This document shows positions 17,485-25,631 of a stretch of DNA of 64,000 nucleotides, one piece after another. The stretch is taken from contig NZ_CP013382.1 in assembly GCF_001513745.1 (NCBI RefSeq), positions 1,612,001-1,676,000 of the forward strand, given 5' to 3'. The translations under genes were made by a program, and so were the position numbers. How positions within the stretch are numbered: position 1 is the first letter of the stretch; each line of letters starts with the position of its first letter. The DNA comes from Burkholderia humptydooensis. GTDB taxonomy: Bacteria > Pseudomonadota > Gammaproteobacteria > Burkholderiales > Burkholderiaceae. The notes under the pieces were generated by a model. It was not told the DNA's origin. It did no database searches and saw only the letters and a list, made by a program, of their open reading frames with translations.

Positions 17485-18660
17485 ATGCGACGCGTTTCAT
17501 CGTTTCTGTTGCGCCTGACGATCATCGGCGTGCTGCTGCATGTGTACGTCGGCTTCCGTCTCCTGCCCGACCTCGCGTCGCCCGCCGCCCGCTACGCGGG
17601 CGCGCTGTGGCTCGTCGCGTCGTGCCTCCTGATTCCGCTCGGCATGCTGTCGCGCATGTTCGAGCGGCAGCCGCTCGGCGATCGCGTCGCGTGGGCCGGG
17701 CTCCTCGCGATGGGTTTCTTCTCGTCGCTGCTCGTGCTCACGCTCGCGCGCGACGTGCTGCTCGCATCGCTCGTCACCATCGACGCGCTCGCGCCCCGCG
17801 CGGTGTCGCTCGCGCACTGGCGCACGCAGACGGCGGCCGGCGTGCCGCTCGCGGCGCTCGCGGTGAGCGTCATCGGCTTCGTCAATGCGCGACGCCGCGC
17901 GCGCGTCGTCGACGTCGCGGTGCCGATCGACGACCTGCCCGCCGCGCTCGACGGCTTCACGATCGTGCAGATCAGCGACATCCACGTCGGCCCGACGATC
18001 AAGCGCGGCTACGTCGAGGCGATCGTCCAGGCGGTCAACCGGCTCGAGCCGGACCTCGTCGCGGTGACGGGCGACGTCGTCGACGGCACCATCGCGCAGC
18101 TCGCGGGCCACGCGGCGCCGCTCGGCCGGCTGCGCGCGCGCCACGGCGCGTTCGTCGTGACGGGCAATCACGAGTACTACTCGGGCGCCGACGAATGGAT
18201 CGCCGAGTTCCGCCGCCTCGGCCTCGAAGTCCTGCTCAACGAGCATCGGACGATCGACCATGGCGACGGCCAGCTCGTGATCGCGGGCGTCACCGACTAC
18301 TCGGCGGGCCACTTCGACCCCGCGCATCGGAGCGATCCGGGCGCGGCGCTCGCGGGCGCGCCGGTCGACGTGCGCATCCGCGTGCTGCTCGCGCACCAGC
18401 CGCGCAGCGCGAGCGCCGCAGCCGACGCGGGCTTCACGCTGCAACTGTCCGGGCACACGCACGGCGGCCAGTTTTTCCCGTGGAATTTCTTCGTGCGACT
18501 GCAGCAGCCGTTCACCGCGGGACTCGCGAGGCTCGGCGGCCTGTGGGTCTATACGAGCCGCGGCACCGGCTACTGGGGGCCGCCGAAGCGGCTCGGCGCG
18601 CCGTCGGAGATCACGCGCGTGCGGCTCGTGCGCGACGGCGTCCGCCACGCTGAGCGCTGA
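17485..18660 (+). CDS. membrane-anchored metallophosphoesterase
   Basis: A 391-residue protein with about four N-terminal membrane segments (residues 1-135) followed by a calcineurin-type phosphoesterase domain. The metal-binding motifs are QISDIHVGP, VTGDVVDG, VTGNHEYYSG and LSGHTHGGQFFPW, in the usual order. It belongs to the YkuE/YaeI-like group, some of which hydrolyse UDP-diacylglucosamine-type or other phosphodiesters at the membrane; the substrate here is unknown. It begins 63 nt after the nitroreductase and may be cotranscribed. The catalytic domain would lie on the cytoplasmic or periplasmic face depending on the segment count. Confidence 0.87.
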   Translation: MRRVSSFLLRLTIIGVLLHVYVGFRLLPDLASPAARYAGALWLVASCLLIPLGMLSRMFERQPLGDRVAWAGLLAMGFFSSLLVLTLARDVLLASLVTIDALAPRAVSLAHWRTQTAAGVPLAALAVSVIGFVNARRRARVVDVAVPIDDLPAALDGFTIVQISDIHVGPTIKRGYVEAIVQAVNRLEPDLVAVTGDVVDGTIAQLAGHAAPLGRLRARHGAFVVTGNHEYYSGADEWIAEFRRLGLEVLLNEHRTIDHGDGQLVIAGVTDYSAGHFDPAHRSDPGAALAGAPVDVRIRVLLAHQPRSASAAADAGFTLQLSGHTHGGQFFPWNFFVRLQQPFTAGLARLGGLWVYTSRGTGYWGPPKRLGAPSEITRVRLVRDGVRHAER

Positions 18661-18719
18661 ACGCAACGTCGACGACGAACGCGCGATGCACCCGCGCGTT
18701 CGCCGCGGCCGCCCGCGGG

Positions 18720-18749
18720 TTGACTCGCGCGACGGGTCGCGCCTAGAAT
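18720..18749 (+). promoter_or_regulatory. sigma-70 promoter of mgtC
   Basis: TTGACT (18720-18725), an 18-nt spacer and TAGAAT (18744-18749) each match consensus at five of six positions. Transcription would start near 18756, giving a 5' leader of about 245 nt before the mgtC ATG. Confidence 0.6.
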
Positions 18750-18778
18750 GCCCGCCATCCATTCTTTCAGGAACCGTC

Positions 18779-18820
18779 GTGGACAGTAGCAGCGCAACGT
18801 CCGCACGCCGCTTCGCCTGA
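18779..18820 (+). CDS. possible 13-residue leader peptide of mgtC
   Basis: A GTG-initiated ORF encoding MDSSSATSARRFA lies about 25 nt after the predicted transcription start, with AGGAA five nucleotides upstream. A second mini-ORF, MAEHQ (18989-19006), ends in a TGA that overlaps the mgtC ATG (ATGA). Neither is proven to be translated; the pattern resembles leader-peptide control of mgtC in Salmonella, which is only an analogy. Confidence 0.3.
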   Translation: MDSSSATSARRFA

Positions 18821-19002
18821 ACGCCTGCCGGCCGATTCGCCGCCGCGCGCGTTCGTCGGAACGCGTGCGATTTCCCGTTTCACACAATCGCATCGATTCG
18901 CGCGCTAAAGTGTCGCGCGAGTACGCAGATGCACGCGCGCCCGCAAGGGTCGCCCGCGCCGCCGCTCCCGTCGCGCGGCGCATTCGGCATGGCAGAACAC
19001 CA

Positions 19003-19719
19003 ATGACCTTCGAATTCGCACTTCGCCTCTTCACCGCGTTCGCCTGCGGGGTCGCCATCGGCCTCGAACGGCAGATCCGCCAGCGCACGGCCGGCTTGCG
19101 CACGATCACGCTCGTCGCGAGCGGCGCATGTCTGTTCGTCACGCTCGGCGTCCTGACGGGCAACGGAATCCCCGGCGTCACGCAAATCGCCGCGTACGTC
19201 GTCTCCGGCGTCGGCTTTCTCGGCGGCGGCGTCATCATGCGCGACAAGGGCTCGATCCAGGGCATCAACACCGCGGCGACCCTCTGGTGCTCGGCCGCGG
19301 TCGGCGTGCTGTCGGGCGCCGGCCACTACCTGCCCGCGCTCGCGGGCACGGGCGTCGTCCTGCTGACGAACACGCTGCTGCGCGGCGTGAGCCAGGCGAT
19401 CAACGCGACGCCCGTGTCGAACGCCGATCTCGTGCGCGAATATCAGATCATGGTGATCTGCCTCGCATCGGACGAAGTGCACATCCGGACGCTGCTGTCG
19501 AACTCGATGTATGCGAAGCCGCTGTCGTTCCAGAGCCTGACGAGCGAGGACGTGCCGCGCGAAGCCGATGCGCCCGAGCGCATCAAGGTCACGGCGACGC
19601 TGAAGCTGCACCCGAAGGATCAGCAGAAGCTCGAGCAGATCGCGAGCCGGATGAGCATGGAGAAAAGCATCTCGAGCGTGAGCTGGACCGCGAAGGAAGC
19701 CGAGCCGATGATGGAGTGA
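19003..19719 (+). CDS. mgtC: MgtC/SapB-family inner-membrane protein
   Basis: A 238-residue MgtC homologue. Residues 1-140 contain the MgtC membrane domain with the signatures GVAIGLERQIRQRTAGLRT and VSGVGFLGGGVIMRDKGSIQGINTAATLW; the C-terminal 90 residues form the soluble ACT-like domain seen in longer family members. MgtC aids survival in macrophages and in low Mg2+, in part by affecting the F-type ATPase. The ATG at 19003 has no clear Shine-Dalgarno sequence but overlaps the stop of a five-codon ORF, suggesting coupled translation. The frame upstream to 18865 lacks family similarity. Confidence 0.88.
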   Translation: MTFEFALRLFTAFACGVAIGLERQIRQRTAGLRTITLVASGACLFVTLGVLTGNGIPGVTQIAAYVVSGVGFLGGGVIMRDKGSIQGINTAATLWCSAAVGVLSGAGHYLPALAGTGVVLLTNTLLRGVSQAINATPVSNADLVREYQIMVICLASDEVHIRTLLSNSMYAKPLSFQSLTSEDVPREADAPERIKVTATLKLHPKDQQKLEQIASRMSMEKSISSVSWTAKEAEPMME

Positions 19720-19747
19720 CGCATCGCGCGCGGCGCGGCCGCGCCGC

Positions 19748-20467
19748 TCACGGCGCGTCGACGAGCCCCATCGCGATCGCCTTCACGACGGCCTGCACCT
19801 TGTTCGTCGCGCCGAGCTTGTCGAGGACGTTGTTGACGTGGAAGTTCACCGTGCGCTCGGAAATGCCGAGGATCTGGCCGATCTCGCACGCGGTCTTGCC
19901 TTCGCCCGTCCAGCACAGCACTTCCCGCTCGCGGTGCGTGAGCGCCACGCCCGATTCGGGCGCGAGCTTCGGCACGAGGAAGCGGCTCATCAGCGAGTGC
20001 GACATGTTCGCGAGCCAGTTCGTCTGCAGCGTCAGATGGTTGATCTCGGCGATCGTCAGGCGGTCCGTGTGCCGCGCGATCGTCAGGAGGCCGAACACAC
20101 CGCGCGATGCCCAGCTCGACTGCGCGACGCCCACCGCAAGCCCGTGATCGCGCGCGTCGCTCCACAGCGACGTCGCGTCGCAGGCGCTCGCCTCCGGCCA
20201 GACGATCATGTTCGAGCTGAGCGCGCCTTCGCGCACGGTCGGATCGACCTCCAGGTAGTTCATTTCCTGGTAGCGCTCCATCCAGCCGTTCGGATAGGTA
20301 TCGAAGATCGCGACGACCGGCCTCGAGATGGGCAACGGCACGCGTATGCCATAGCAGCAATATTCGAAGCCGAGCCGCTTCGTATACGCTGCGATCTGTT
20401 GGAAGAGCTGCTGCTCGTTCTCCGCGGCGCTAAATTGAAGATAGGCATCTTGCCAGCGCAGTTCCAT
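19748..20467 (-). CDS. bpsR: LuxR-type acyl-homoserine-lactone receptor (CepR/BpsR orthologue)
   Basis: A 239-residue LuxR protein. The autoinducer-binding domain (residues about 10-165) has the conserved CYGIRVPLPIS, YPNGWMERYQEMNYLEVDP and IVWPEA patches; the HTH (LTHREREVLCWTGEGKTACEIGQILGISERTVNFHVNN) is near the C-terminus. It matches CepR of the B. cepacia complex and the QS-1 receptor of the pseudomallei group (also named PmlR/BtaR1), which responds to octanoyl-homoserine lactone. The start follows GGAGA. It is convergent with mgtC and divergent from rsaM. Confidence 0.93.
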   Translation of the reverse strand: MELRWQDAYLQFSAAENEQQLFQQIAAYTKRLGFEYCCYGIRVPLPISRPVVAIFDTYPNGWMERYQEMNYLEVDPTVREGALSSNMIVWPEASACDATSLWSDARDHGLAVGVAQSSWASRGVFGLLTIARHTDRLTIAEINHLTLQTNWLANMSHSLMSRFLVPKLAPESGVALTHREREVLCWTGEGKTACEIGQILGISERTVNFHVNNVLDKLGATNKVQAVVKAIAMGLVDAP

Positions 20468-20540
20468 TCGTTCTCCAGCAGCTTCACGCTGTCATACTTG
20501 CTAGGTTTCAGCACGCGCGCGGACTGATACATTCCGCGGC

Positions 20541-20984
20541 ATGAATTCACCATTGCTCCACCGCTTTCGCGGCCCATCCACCGACGGCTACGTGCGCCTT
20601 CCCGCGCACGCGTTCGCCGAGCTGCAACTCGTTCACGTATCGTCCGGAATCGATTCCGGACTGCTCGGCGAGCTGCGCGCGAGCGACATCGACGCCCGCA
20701 TCGCCGGCTACACCGAGTGGGAGCGGCCGTCCGGCATGGGCACGGCGCACCTCACGGTGGGCTGGGACTGGTACATCGACGGCGCCACGGGCGCATTCGT
20801 CATCGCATGGAGCGACGTGCGCAGCAACGTGATGGGCATCGACGACAACGGGCGCGACATCGGCATGGATTCGACGTCGGCCGCGCTGTCGCGCCGGCTC
20901 GCCCAGTTGAACTGGCCGTCCGCCGTCGCCGCCGCGATGCTTCGTCGCGGCGATTTTTCACATGCGGGCCCTACCCTGCAGTGA
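20541..20984 (+). CDS. rsaM: RsaM-type quorum-sensing modulator
   Basis: A 147-residue protein encoded between the luxR and luxI homologues, the position of rsaM in Burkholderia QS loci. It has no DNA-binding motif or membrane segment; the central segment YTEWERPSGMGTAHLTVGWDWYIDG and the GIDDNGRDIGMDSTS stretch are typical of the family (DUF4902). RsaM proteins dampen acyl-homoserine-lactone signalling by an incompletely understood mechanism. It reads in the same direction as luxI, 214 nt upstream of it. Confidence 0.9.
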   Translation: MNSPLLHRFRGPSTDGYVRLPAHAFAELQLVHVSSGIDSGLLGELRASDIDARIAGYTEWERPSGMGTAHLTVGWDWYIDGATGAFVIAWSDVRSNVMGIDDNGRDIGMDSTSAALSRRLAQLNWPSAVAAAMLRRGDFSHAGPTLQ

Positions 20985-21115
20985 TGCGCGTCGGCGCAAT
21001 CGGTGCATATTGTCCAATTTTCCTCGAACATTGCGGATTGACAAGCAAATTATCGAATCTTTGCAGTCCGGCACTGCCGAAATCCATTCCCCCCTCACCC
21101 GCTTCGCTTTCCCGA

Positions 21116-21135
21116 CCCTGTAAGGGTTAACAGTT
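21116..21135 (+). promoter_or_regulatory. cep box (LuxR-type operator) upstream of the AHL synthase
   Basis: CCCTGTAAGGGTTAACAGTT contains the dyad CTGTaagggttaACAG and differs from the published cepI box at only two positions as I recall it. It lies 63 nt before the synthase ATG, the usual place for autoinduction by the CepR-type receptor encoded at 19748-20467. Confidence 0.85.
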
Positions 21136-21198
21136 ACCTGTCCTCGGAGCGCGCGATGTAATGCGCCCATTCCAAAGCACACGCACGAGGACGACACC

Positions 21199-21810
21199 AT
21201 GCGAACTTTCGTTCATGGCGACGGGCGCCTGCCGAGCGACTTGGCGGCTGATCTGGGCCTTTATCGGCACCGCGTTTTCGTCGAGCAGCTCGGCTGGAAA
21301 CTGCCGTCGGCGAGCGAAGGGTTCGAGCGGGATCAGTACGATCGCGACGATACCGTCTACGTGTTCGCCCGCGACGACGACGGGGAAATCTGCGGCTGCG
21401 CCCGGCTGCTGCCGACGACCCGCCCCTACCTGCTGAAGGAGCTGTTCCCGACCCTGGTCGCGAACGACATGCCGCTGCCGCAGTCCACCGCCGTCTGGGA
21501 GCTGTCGCGCTTCGCCGCGAACGCCGAGGACCCGGCCGGAACCGGCAATCCGGCGTGGGCGGTGCGGCCGATGCTCGCCGCCGTCGTCGAGTGCGCGGCG
21601 CGGCGCGGCGCGAAGCAACTGATCGGCGTGACGTTTCTCAGCATGGAGCGCCTGTTCCGCCGGATCGGCGTGCACGCGCACCGGGCCGGGCCCGCGCAGC
21701 AGATCGACGGGCGCATGGTCGTCGCATGCTGGATCGACCTCGATGCGCAAACGCTCGCCGCGCTCGGTCTCGATCCGCTGCTGGGCGCGCCGCGCGCCGA
21801 GGCCGCCTGA
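21199..21810 (+). CDS. bpsI: acyl-homoserine-lactone synthase (CepI/BpsI orthologue)
   Basis: A 203-residue LuxI-family synthase that makes an acyl-homoserine lactone from acyl-ACP and S-adenosylmethionine; C8-HSL is the product of its orthologues (also named PmlI/BtaI1). Invariant residues are visible in RHRVFVEQLGWKLP (Arg, Phe, Trp), FERDQYDRDDTVYV (Asp), CGCARLLPT and WELSRFA (Glu, Arg). The start follows GAGGA. Expression is expected to be autoinduced through the cep box at 21116-21135. It is probably cotranscribed with the unknown gene at 21874. Confidence 0.95.
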   Translation: MRTFVHGDGRLPSDLAADLGLYRHRVFVEQLGWKLPSASEGFERDQYDRDDTVYVFARDDDGEICGCARLLPTTRPYLLKELFPTLVANDMPLPQSTAVWELSRFAANAEDPAGTGNPAWAVRPMLAAVVECAARRGAKQLIGVTFLSMERLFRRIGVHAHRAGPAQQIDGRMVVACWIDLDAQTLAALGLDPLLGAPRAEAA

Positions 21811-21873
21811 GAGCGCGCCTGATCGACGGTCCGCGGAACCGGGCTGTTCGTCATCCAAGGAGACTTCTACACC

Positions 21874-22707
21874 GTGGACCATTCACCGGTATTTCGCGCG
21901 ATGCTCCCTACGTTCGATGCCGGCGAAACCCGCATCGCCGTCGCGTTCCCGTCGTTCGCCGAACGCCTGCCGCTCGTGCGGCTCGGCAGACAGGGGCTCG
22001 TATTCCGCGCGCGCGGCGCGATGCCGCCCGTCTGCGGACTGCCGCGCTCCGCAACCCTGTATCTCGACGACGAGCCGCTCTGCACGCTGCGGCTCGTGAT
22101 TCGCGAAGTCGAGCATTGCGACGACGGCGCGCATGATCTGACGATGCAGCCGTCCGCCGCGAACGGCGACGCGCTGCTCTGGCACGCGCTGCGCACGCGA
22201 TGCCGGCGCGCGCACGCCCCGCTCGCGCAGCGAGCGCCGGGCGAGCGCGCGGCAACGGCGGCGCAGGCGGCGAGTCGCCGGCACGACGCCGCGACGCGCT
22301 CCGAATCGGGCGCGCCGCATGCGGCCGGCACCGGCATGCGCGTGACGCGCAGCGCCGCGTTTCGCCTCGCGGATCGCGGTGATGCGCTCTTTTTCGCCGA
22401 TTGGCTCGAATACCACTTCGACGAGTTGCGCGCGCTCGCGCAAGGCCTGTCGCCTCGGCTGCATCTGAACGAGCTCGAGCGGAACCTGGCGGGCGACGAA
22501 GTGGACGTGCACTTCGTCTACGACATCGACGGCCATGCGGACCGCCAGATGCTCACCGATTGCGCGCGGCAGGCATGCGACTGGATCGCGGCCGAGGTGC
22601 GCCACCGCTTCGATCTGCCGATCGCCGAGCAGCGCTTCGGCGCGCGCAAGCCACGCCGCGCGGCGCGCGCTATTCGTTTTCGTCGAAGTAATAGTGGCCG
22701 AACTTGA
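21874..22707 (+). CDS. hypothetical protein cotranscribed with the AHL synthase
   Basis: A 277-residue protein I do not recognise. Residues 1-90 look like a beta-rich domain ([27 protein letters not shown]) somewhat like a PilZ barrel, without the RxxxR motif. Residues about 105-155 are low-complexity Ala/Arg. The C-terminal 120 residues are alpha/beta with an Asp-rich patch ([18 protein letters not shown]). Translation probably starts at the GTG at 21874, preceded by AAGGAG. It follows luxI by 63 nt with no terminator between, so it is likely a QS-controlled gene. Its 3' end overlaps ribA by 38 bp on the opposite strand. Confidence 0.7.
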   Translation: MDHSPVFRAMLPTFDAGETRIAVAFPSFAERLPLVRLGRQGLVFRARGAMPPVCGLPRSATLYLDDEPLCTLRLVIREVEHCDDGAHDLTMQPSAANGDALLWHALRTRCRRAHAPLAQRAPGERAATAAQAASRRHDAATRSESGAPHAAGTGMRVTRSAAFRLADRGDALFFADWLEYHFDELRALAQGLSPRLHLNELERNLAGDEVDVHFVYDIDGHADRQMLTDCARQACDWIAAEVRHRFDLPIAEQRFGARKPRRAARAIRFRRSNSGRT

Positions 22708-23332
22708 GCTGCTTCGTGCGAATGTAGCGCTCGTTCTCCTCGCGCACCGGCACGGCAAGCGCAACGCGCTCGCAGACCGGGATGCCGTGCCGCGCGAGCG
22801 TGTCGAATTTCTTCGGATTGTTGCTCATTAAGCGCACGGACGTGACTTTCAGGATGCGCAGGATCGCGGCGGCGGAATCGTATTCGCGCGCGTCGTCGGG
22901 CAGCCCGAGATCGAGGTTCGCCTCGACGGTGTCGCGCCCCTGCTCCTGCAGCGCATACGCGCGGATCTTGTTGCTCAGGCCGATCCCGCGGCCTTCATGC
23001 CCGCGCAGATACAGCAATACGCCGCGCGCTTCGGCCGCGATGTAGCGCAGCGCGAGATCGAGTTGCTCGCCGCAATCGCATCGATATGAGCCGAACACGT
23101 CGCCCGTCAGGCATTCGGAATGAAGCCGCGTCAGCACCGACGGCTGCTCGGCGACATCACCCATCACGAGCGCCAGGTGCTCGGCATCGCCGCCCGCGAC
23201 GCGAAACGCATACGACGTGAAGGTGCCGTAGCGGGTAGGAAGCGTCGCGGTGGCGACGAGCGTCACGCACTCGAGCGCGGCGCCGTCGCCGGGTTGCGGC
23301 GATTCGGGATGCGAAGACTTCATGGAATGCAT
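22670..23332 (-). CDS. ribA: GTP cyclohydrolase II
   Basis: A RibA protein of about 220 residues, standard for the stand-alone enzyme, which opens GTP to 2,5-diamino-6-ribosylamino-4-pyrimidinone phosphate for riboflavin synthesis. The zinc-binding Cys residues lie in [21 protein letters not shown], and the substrate-binding and catalytic regions are [22 protein letters not shown] and the SNNPKK segment. The first residues are uncertain: a TTG at 23335, an ATG at 23332 and another at 23323 are all in frame and none has a clear Shine-Dalgarno. No other rib genes adjoin it, so this may be a second, chromosome-2 copy. Confidence 0.92.
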   Translation of the reverse strand: MHSMKSSHPESPQPGDGAALECVTLVATATLPTRYGTFTSYAFRVAGGDAEHLALVMGDVAEQPSVLTRLHSECLTGDVFGSYRCDCGEQLDLALRYIAAEARGVLLYLRGHEGRGIGLSNKIRAYALQEQGRDTVEANLDLGLPDDAREYDSAAAILRILKVTSVRLMSNNPKKFDTLARHGIPVCERVALAVPVREENERYIRTKQLKFGHYYFDENE

Positions 23333-23499
23333 CAAACGAAAGAATTAAGGAATGTTCTGGATGGCGAGTGCACGAAGTTTACCGCTAATCTGAGAACTGG
23401 ACGCACCCGCCCGCGGACGCCGATCTATACTGGATTTTTGACCCGACGCGGCGGCCGCGCGCCGCTTTCCGTGAATCGCCCAGCCAAGGGAGACAGCGT

Positions 23500-23964
23500 A
23501 TGAGCCTCACCGTCGCACAGATTCTCAGGTCGAAGCCCGATTCGGGACGCACGATTCACACGATCGAAAAGTCCGATTCCGTCTACAACGCGATCAAGCT
23601 GATGGCCGAAAGGAGCATAGGCGCGCTGCTCGTGATGGATGGCGCGAACATTGCCGGCATCGTGACGGAACGCGATTACGCGCGCAAGGTGGTGCTCCTC
23701 GACCGTTCGTCGAAAGCAACGCGCGTCGAGGAAATCATGACGGCGAAGGTGCGCTACGTCGAACCGACGCAAACCAGCGACGAGTGCATGGCGCTGATGA
23801 CAGAGCACCGGATGCGTCACTTGCCCGTCCTCGACGACGGCAAGCTCATTGGTCTCGTGTCGATCGGCGATCTCGTGAAGAGCGTGATTGCCGACCAGCA
23901 GTTCACGATCGATCAACTGGAGCATTACATCCACGGAATTCCGGCCGCCGCGCATTTGCAGTAG
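23500..23964 (+). CDS. two-CBS-domain protein
   Basis: A 154-residue protein made of two CBS domains (roughly residues 8-68 and 75-135), the classic stand-alone Bateman module that binds adenine nucleotides or S-adenosylmethionine. Signature stretches are IGALLVMDGANIAGIVTERDYARKVV and MRHLPVLDDGKLIGLVSIGDLVK. No enzymatic domain is attached, so its partner protein is unknown. It starts after AGGGAGA. It is a common single gene in Burkholderia and Ralstonia. Confidence 0.92.
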   Translation: MSLTVAQILRSKPDSGRTIHTIEKSDSVYNAIKLMAERSIGALLVMDGANIAGIVTERDYARKVVLLDRSSKATRVEEIMTAKVRYVEPTQTSDECMALMTEHRMRHLPVLDDGKLIGLVSIGDLVKSVIADQQFTIDQLEHYIHGIPAAAHLQ

Positions 23965-23985
23965 TCGCGCGCCGCGACGTCCATC

Positions 23986-24016
23986 AAAAAATGCCCAAAC
24001 GCATCGCGTCTGGGCA
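23986..24016 (-). terminator. intrinsic terminator downstream of the DUF4148 gene
   Basis: On the minus strand an 11-bp hairpin with one mismatch (arms 24016-24006 and 24002-23992, loop GAT) is followed directly by T6. It lies about 150 nt past the DUF4148 stop codon, which leaves an unusually long, hairpin-rich 3' region between the stop and the terminator. Confidence 0.85.
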
Positions 24017-24145
24017 AAGCCGCCTGAATGCGGCGACGGAGGTTCGGCTCCCGACCCGCGAGCCCTGCACATCGCGCGGGCTCGCGGTTTATGGAATCGA
24101 CCTCTTCACGTTTGCTGGCGGACGCCCGGCGGCCCCGGGCGCCCA
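24017..24145 (-). ncRNA. candidate structured RNA in the 3' region of the DUF4148 transcript
   Basis: Between the DUF4148 stop and the terminator at 23986-24016 several successive hairpins can be drawn: GCCGC/GCGGC (24019-24034), GGAG/CTCC (24038-24051), a 10-bp CCGCGAGCCC/GGGCTCGCGG stem (24056-24087), and a CGCCCGG/CCGGGCG stem near 24121-24141. Minus-strand loops expose a CCTCC-like sequence, a possible anti-Shine-Dalgarno. A 3'-UTR-derived or stand-alone small RNA is plausible; no family was recognised. Confidence 0.4.
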
Positions 24146-24168
24146 TTCGGCCTGACGGCTCGATTCGG

Positions 24169-24510
24169 TCAGTTGCCGAAGTAGACCGAATGACTGAACG
24201 CCGGCGAAGTCGGCGACTTGCTCGCGCGGCCGCCGGATTCCGACGCGCCGGCCGGCTGGACGCCATAGCCGCTCGTGTCGGCGTGCGTGAGCGTCTGCTG
24301 CGCGGGTTGCATCCGTTGCGACGCCGCCTGCACGTTCGCCGGGTACTGGGTGTCGCCCGATTCGGGCTTGTAGCCGTTCTGTTCGAGCTGGACGAGTTCA
24401 GACTTCACTTGCTCGCGGGTGAGCGGCTGTTGTTGGTCGGCCTGCGCGAACGACGCAAGCGGCGCGGCGAGGATCGAAGCGGCAACGGCTGCGTAGACGA
24501 ACGATTTCAT
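24169..24510 (-). CDS. exported DUF4148-family protein
   Basis: A 113-residue small secreted protein. Residues 1-23 are a Sec signal peptide ending ASFAQA. The mature part begins DQQQPLTREQVKSELVQLEQNGY, the hallmark of the DUF4148 family, which is very abundant in Burkholderia and mostly of unknown function. The start at 24510 is preceded by GGAGGT at ideal spacing. It is convergent with the CBS gene and its transcript probably ends at the T6 terminator at 23986. Confidence 0.88.
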   Translation of the reverse strand: MKSFVYAAVAASILAAPLASFAQADQQQPLTREQVKSELVQLEQNGYKPESGDTQYPANVQAASQRMQPAQQTLTHADTSGYGVQPAGASESGGRASKSPTSPAFSHSVYFGN

Positions 24511-25030
24511 GGTTGACCTCCGGAATGTTGTATTTGCGTCGCTCCAGGCATCCTTGCCGGAAGCGATTGATTCCAGTCTAGTCACCGGTATAACAAGGGG
24601 AAACCCCTAGTTTGAACATACAGCGTTGCGCCAACGACAAAAATAGCAAGTTGCATCTCGACCGAAAGCCCGTTAAAAGCACCATATGGGCAACAATGGA
24701 GGAGCGCTTCGCAAAACCGTCTGTCGGCTGTCTGAACGGTCGTTTTGTTGTATATTTGTAAAGTTTATCCCGTCTTTCGCCATTCGTTTTATCGCCTCGC
24801 TCATGTGCACGCCGACCTTCCACGCCTTTCTTGCGCACCGCACGCGCGGTTCGCGCGCGGCCGTGGTCGCGGCGGCGGCGCGCTCCCTCCTTCGAAGCAC
24901 GCTTGCAGCGCCGCTCGCCGCGGCCCGGCGCTTGATCTGACGGCAGCCCCATCCCGGAGCCGCGTCAGCCAGGCTCCGGGCGATCCCGCAGGTTGGCCAC
25001 GCCACCCAAGCCGATCATTTGGAGACTGTC
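24511..25030. other. intergenic region between the DUF4148 gene and rnk
   Basis: This 520-bp region has no coding frame with family-like composition. It includes an AT-richer stretch at about 24610-24790 that could hold the promoters of the two divergent neighbours. No repeat or RNA gene was recognised. Confidence 0.5.
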
Positions 25031-25429
25031 ATGAGAAACAGGATTTACCAACTCACCGAACTCGACGTCGCACGCCTCGAAAAGCATGCGGAACGCAACC
25101 CGCGCTATCAGGAAATGCTCGACACGCTGCTCGAGCGCGCCGATATCGTCGAGCCGGACAAGATTCAGGCAAACGTCGTCACGATGAACTCGCAGATCAA
25201 GCTGCTCGACGAAAGCGCCGGCCAGGACATGATCTGGACCATCGTCTATCCGGACGCGGCCAATTTCGAGCAAGGCCGGTTGAACGTGTTTTCGCCGGTC
25301 GGCATGGCGCTTCTCGGCGCGCGCCGCGGCGAACGGGTGAAAGTGACGCTACCGGGCGCCGCGGACGCGACACTGAAGATCGTCGAGATCGTCTATCAAC
25401 CGGAAGCGAGCGGCAATTACACGTACTGA
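25031..25429 (+). CDS. rnk: regulator of nucleoside diphosphate kinase
   Basis: A 132-residue Rnk protein, a GreA/GreB-fold factor that binds RNA polymerase but has a short N-terminal coiled coil. The N-terminal helices run RIYQLTELDVARLEKHAERNPRY, and the C-terminal FKBP-like domain includes YPDAANFEQGRLNVFSPVGMALLGARRG. The ATG at 25031 follows GGAG; an in-frame ATG four codons upstream lacks one. It is monocistronic, ending at the terminator at 25504-25540. Confidence 0.92.
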   Translation: MRNRIYQLTELDVARLEKHAERNPRYQEMLDTLLERADIVEPDKIQANVVTMNSQIKLLDESAGQDMIWTIVYPDAANFEQGRLNVFSPVGMALLGARRGERVKVTLPGAADATLKIVEIVYQPEASGNYTY

Positions 25430-25503
25430 GCCTGAACGACGGATCGGCTGATGCGGCAGGGTTGGCCGCCGAATGACCGTCAGCCCGCGTCGCCAGCCGC
25501 ACC

Positions 25504-25540
25504 AAAAAAGCGAGGATGCATGCGCAAGCCTCGCTTTTTT
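25504..25540 (+). terminator. intrinsic terminator of rnk
   Basis: AAAAAAGCGAGG and CCTCGCTTTTTT form an A/T-flanked inverted repeat with a loop of about 13 nt, 74 nt past the rnk stop. The A-rich and T-rich flanks could also let it stop transcription from the other side. Confidence 0.85.
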
Positions 25541-25577
25541 GTTTTCGTGCAATGTGCGTCGTGCTGGCACGGCGCAT

Positions 25578-25604
25578 AAAAAAAGGCGCCCGAAGGCGCC
25601 TTTT
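25578..25604 (-). terminator. intrinsic terminator of omp38
   Basis: GGCGCC-CGAA-GGCGCC is flanked by A7 on the left and T4 on the right. Read on the minus strand the stem is followed by T7, 27 nt beyond the porin stop codon. Confidence 0.88.
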
Positions 25605-25631
25605 CGAGACTGGACGAGCCAGCCGTCATGC

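Larger units (their letters stand above)
18661..19002 (+). other. long leader region of mgtC
   Basis: This 342-bp stretch has no full gene. It contains a good sigma-70 promoter, a 13-codon GTG-started ORF with its own ribosome-binding site, and a 5-codon ORF overlapping the mgtC start, all listed separately. Confidence 0.6.

Noticed and set aside
24686..24940. 84-codon ORF in the gap before rnk
   Set aside because: No ribosome site, no family-like features and mixed composition.
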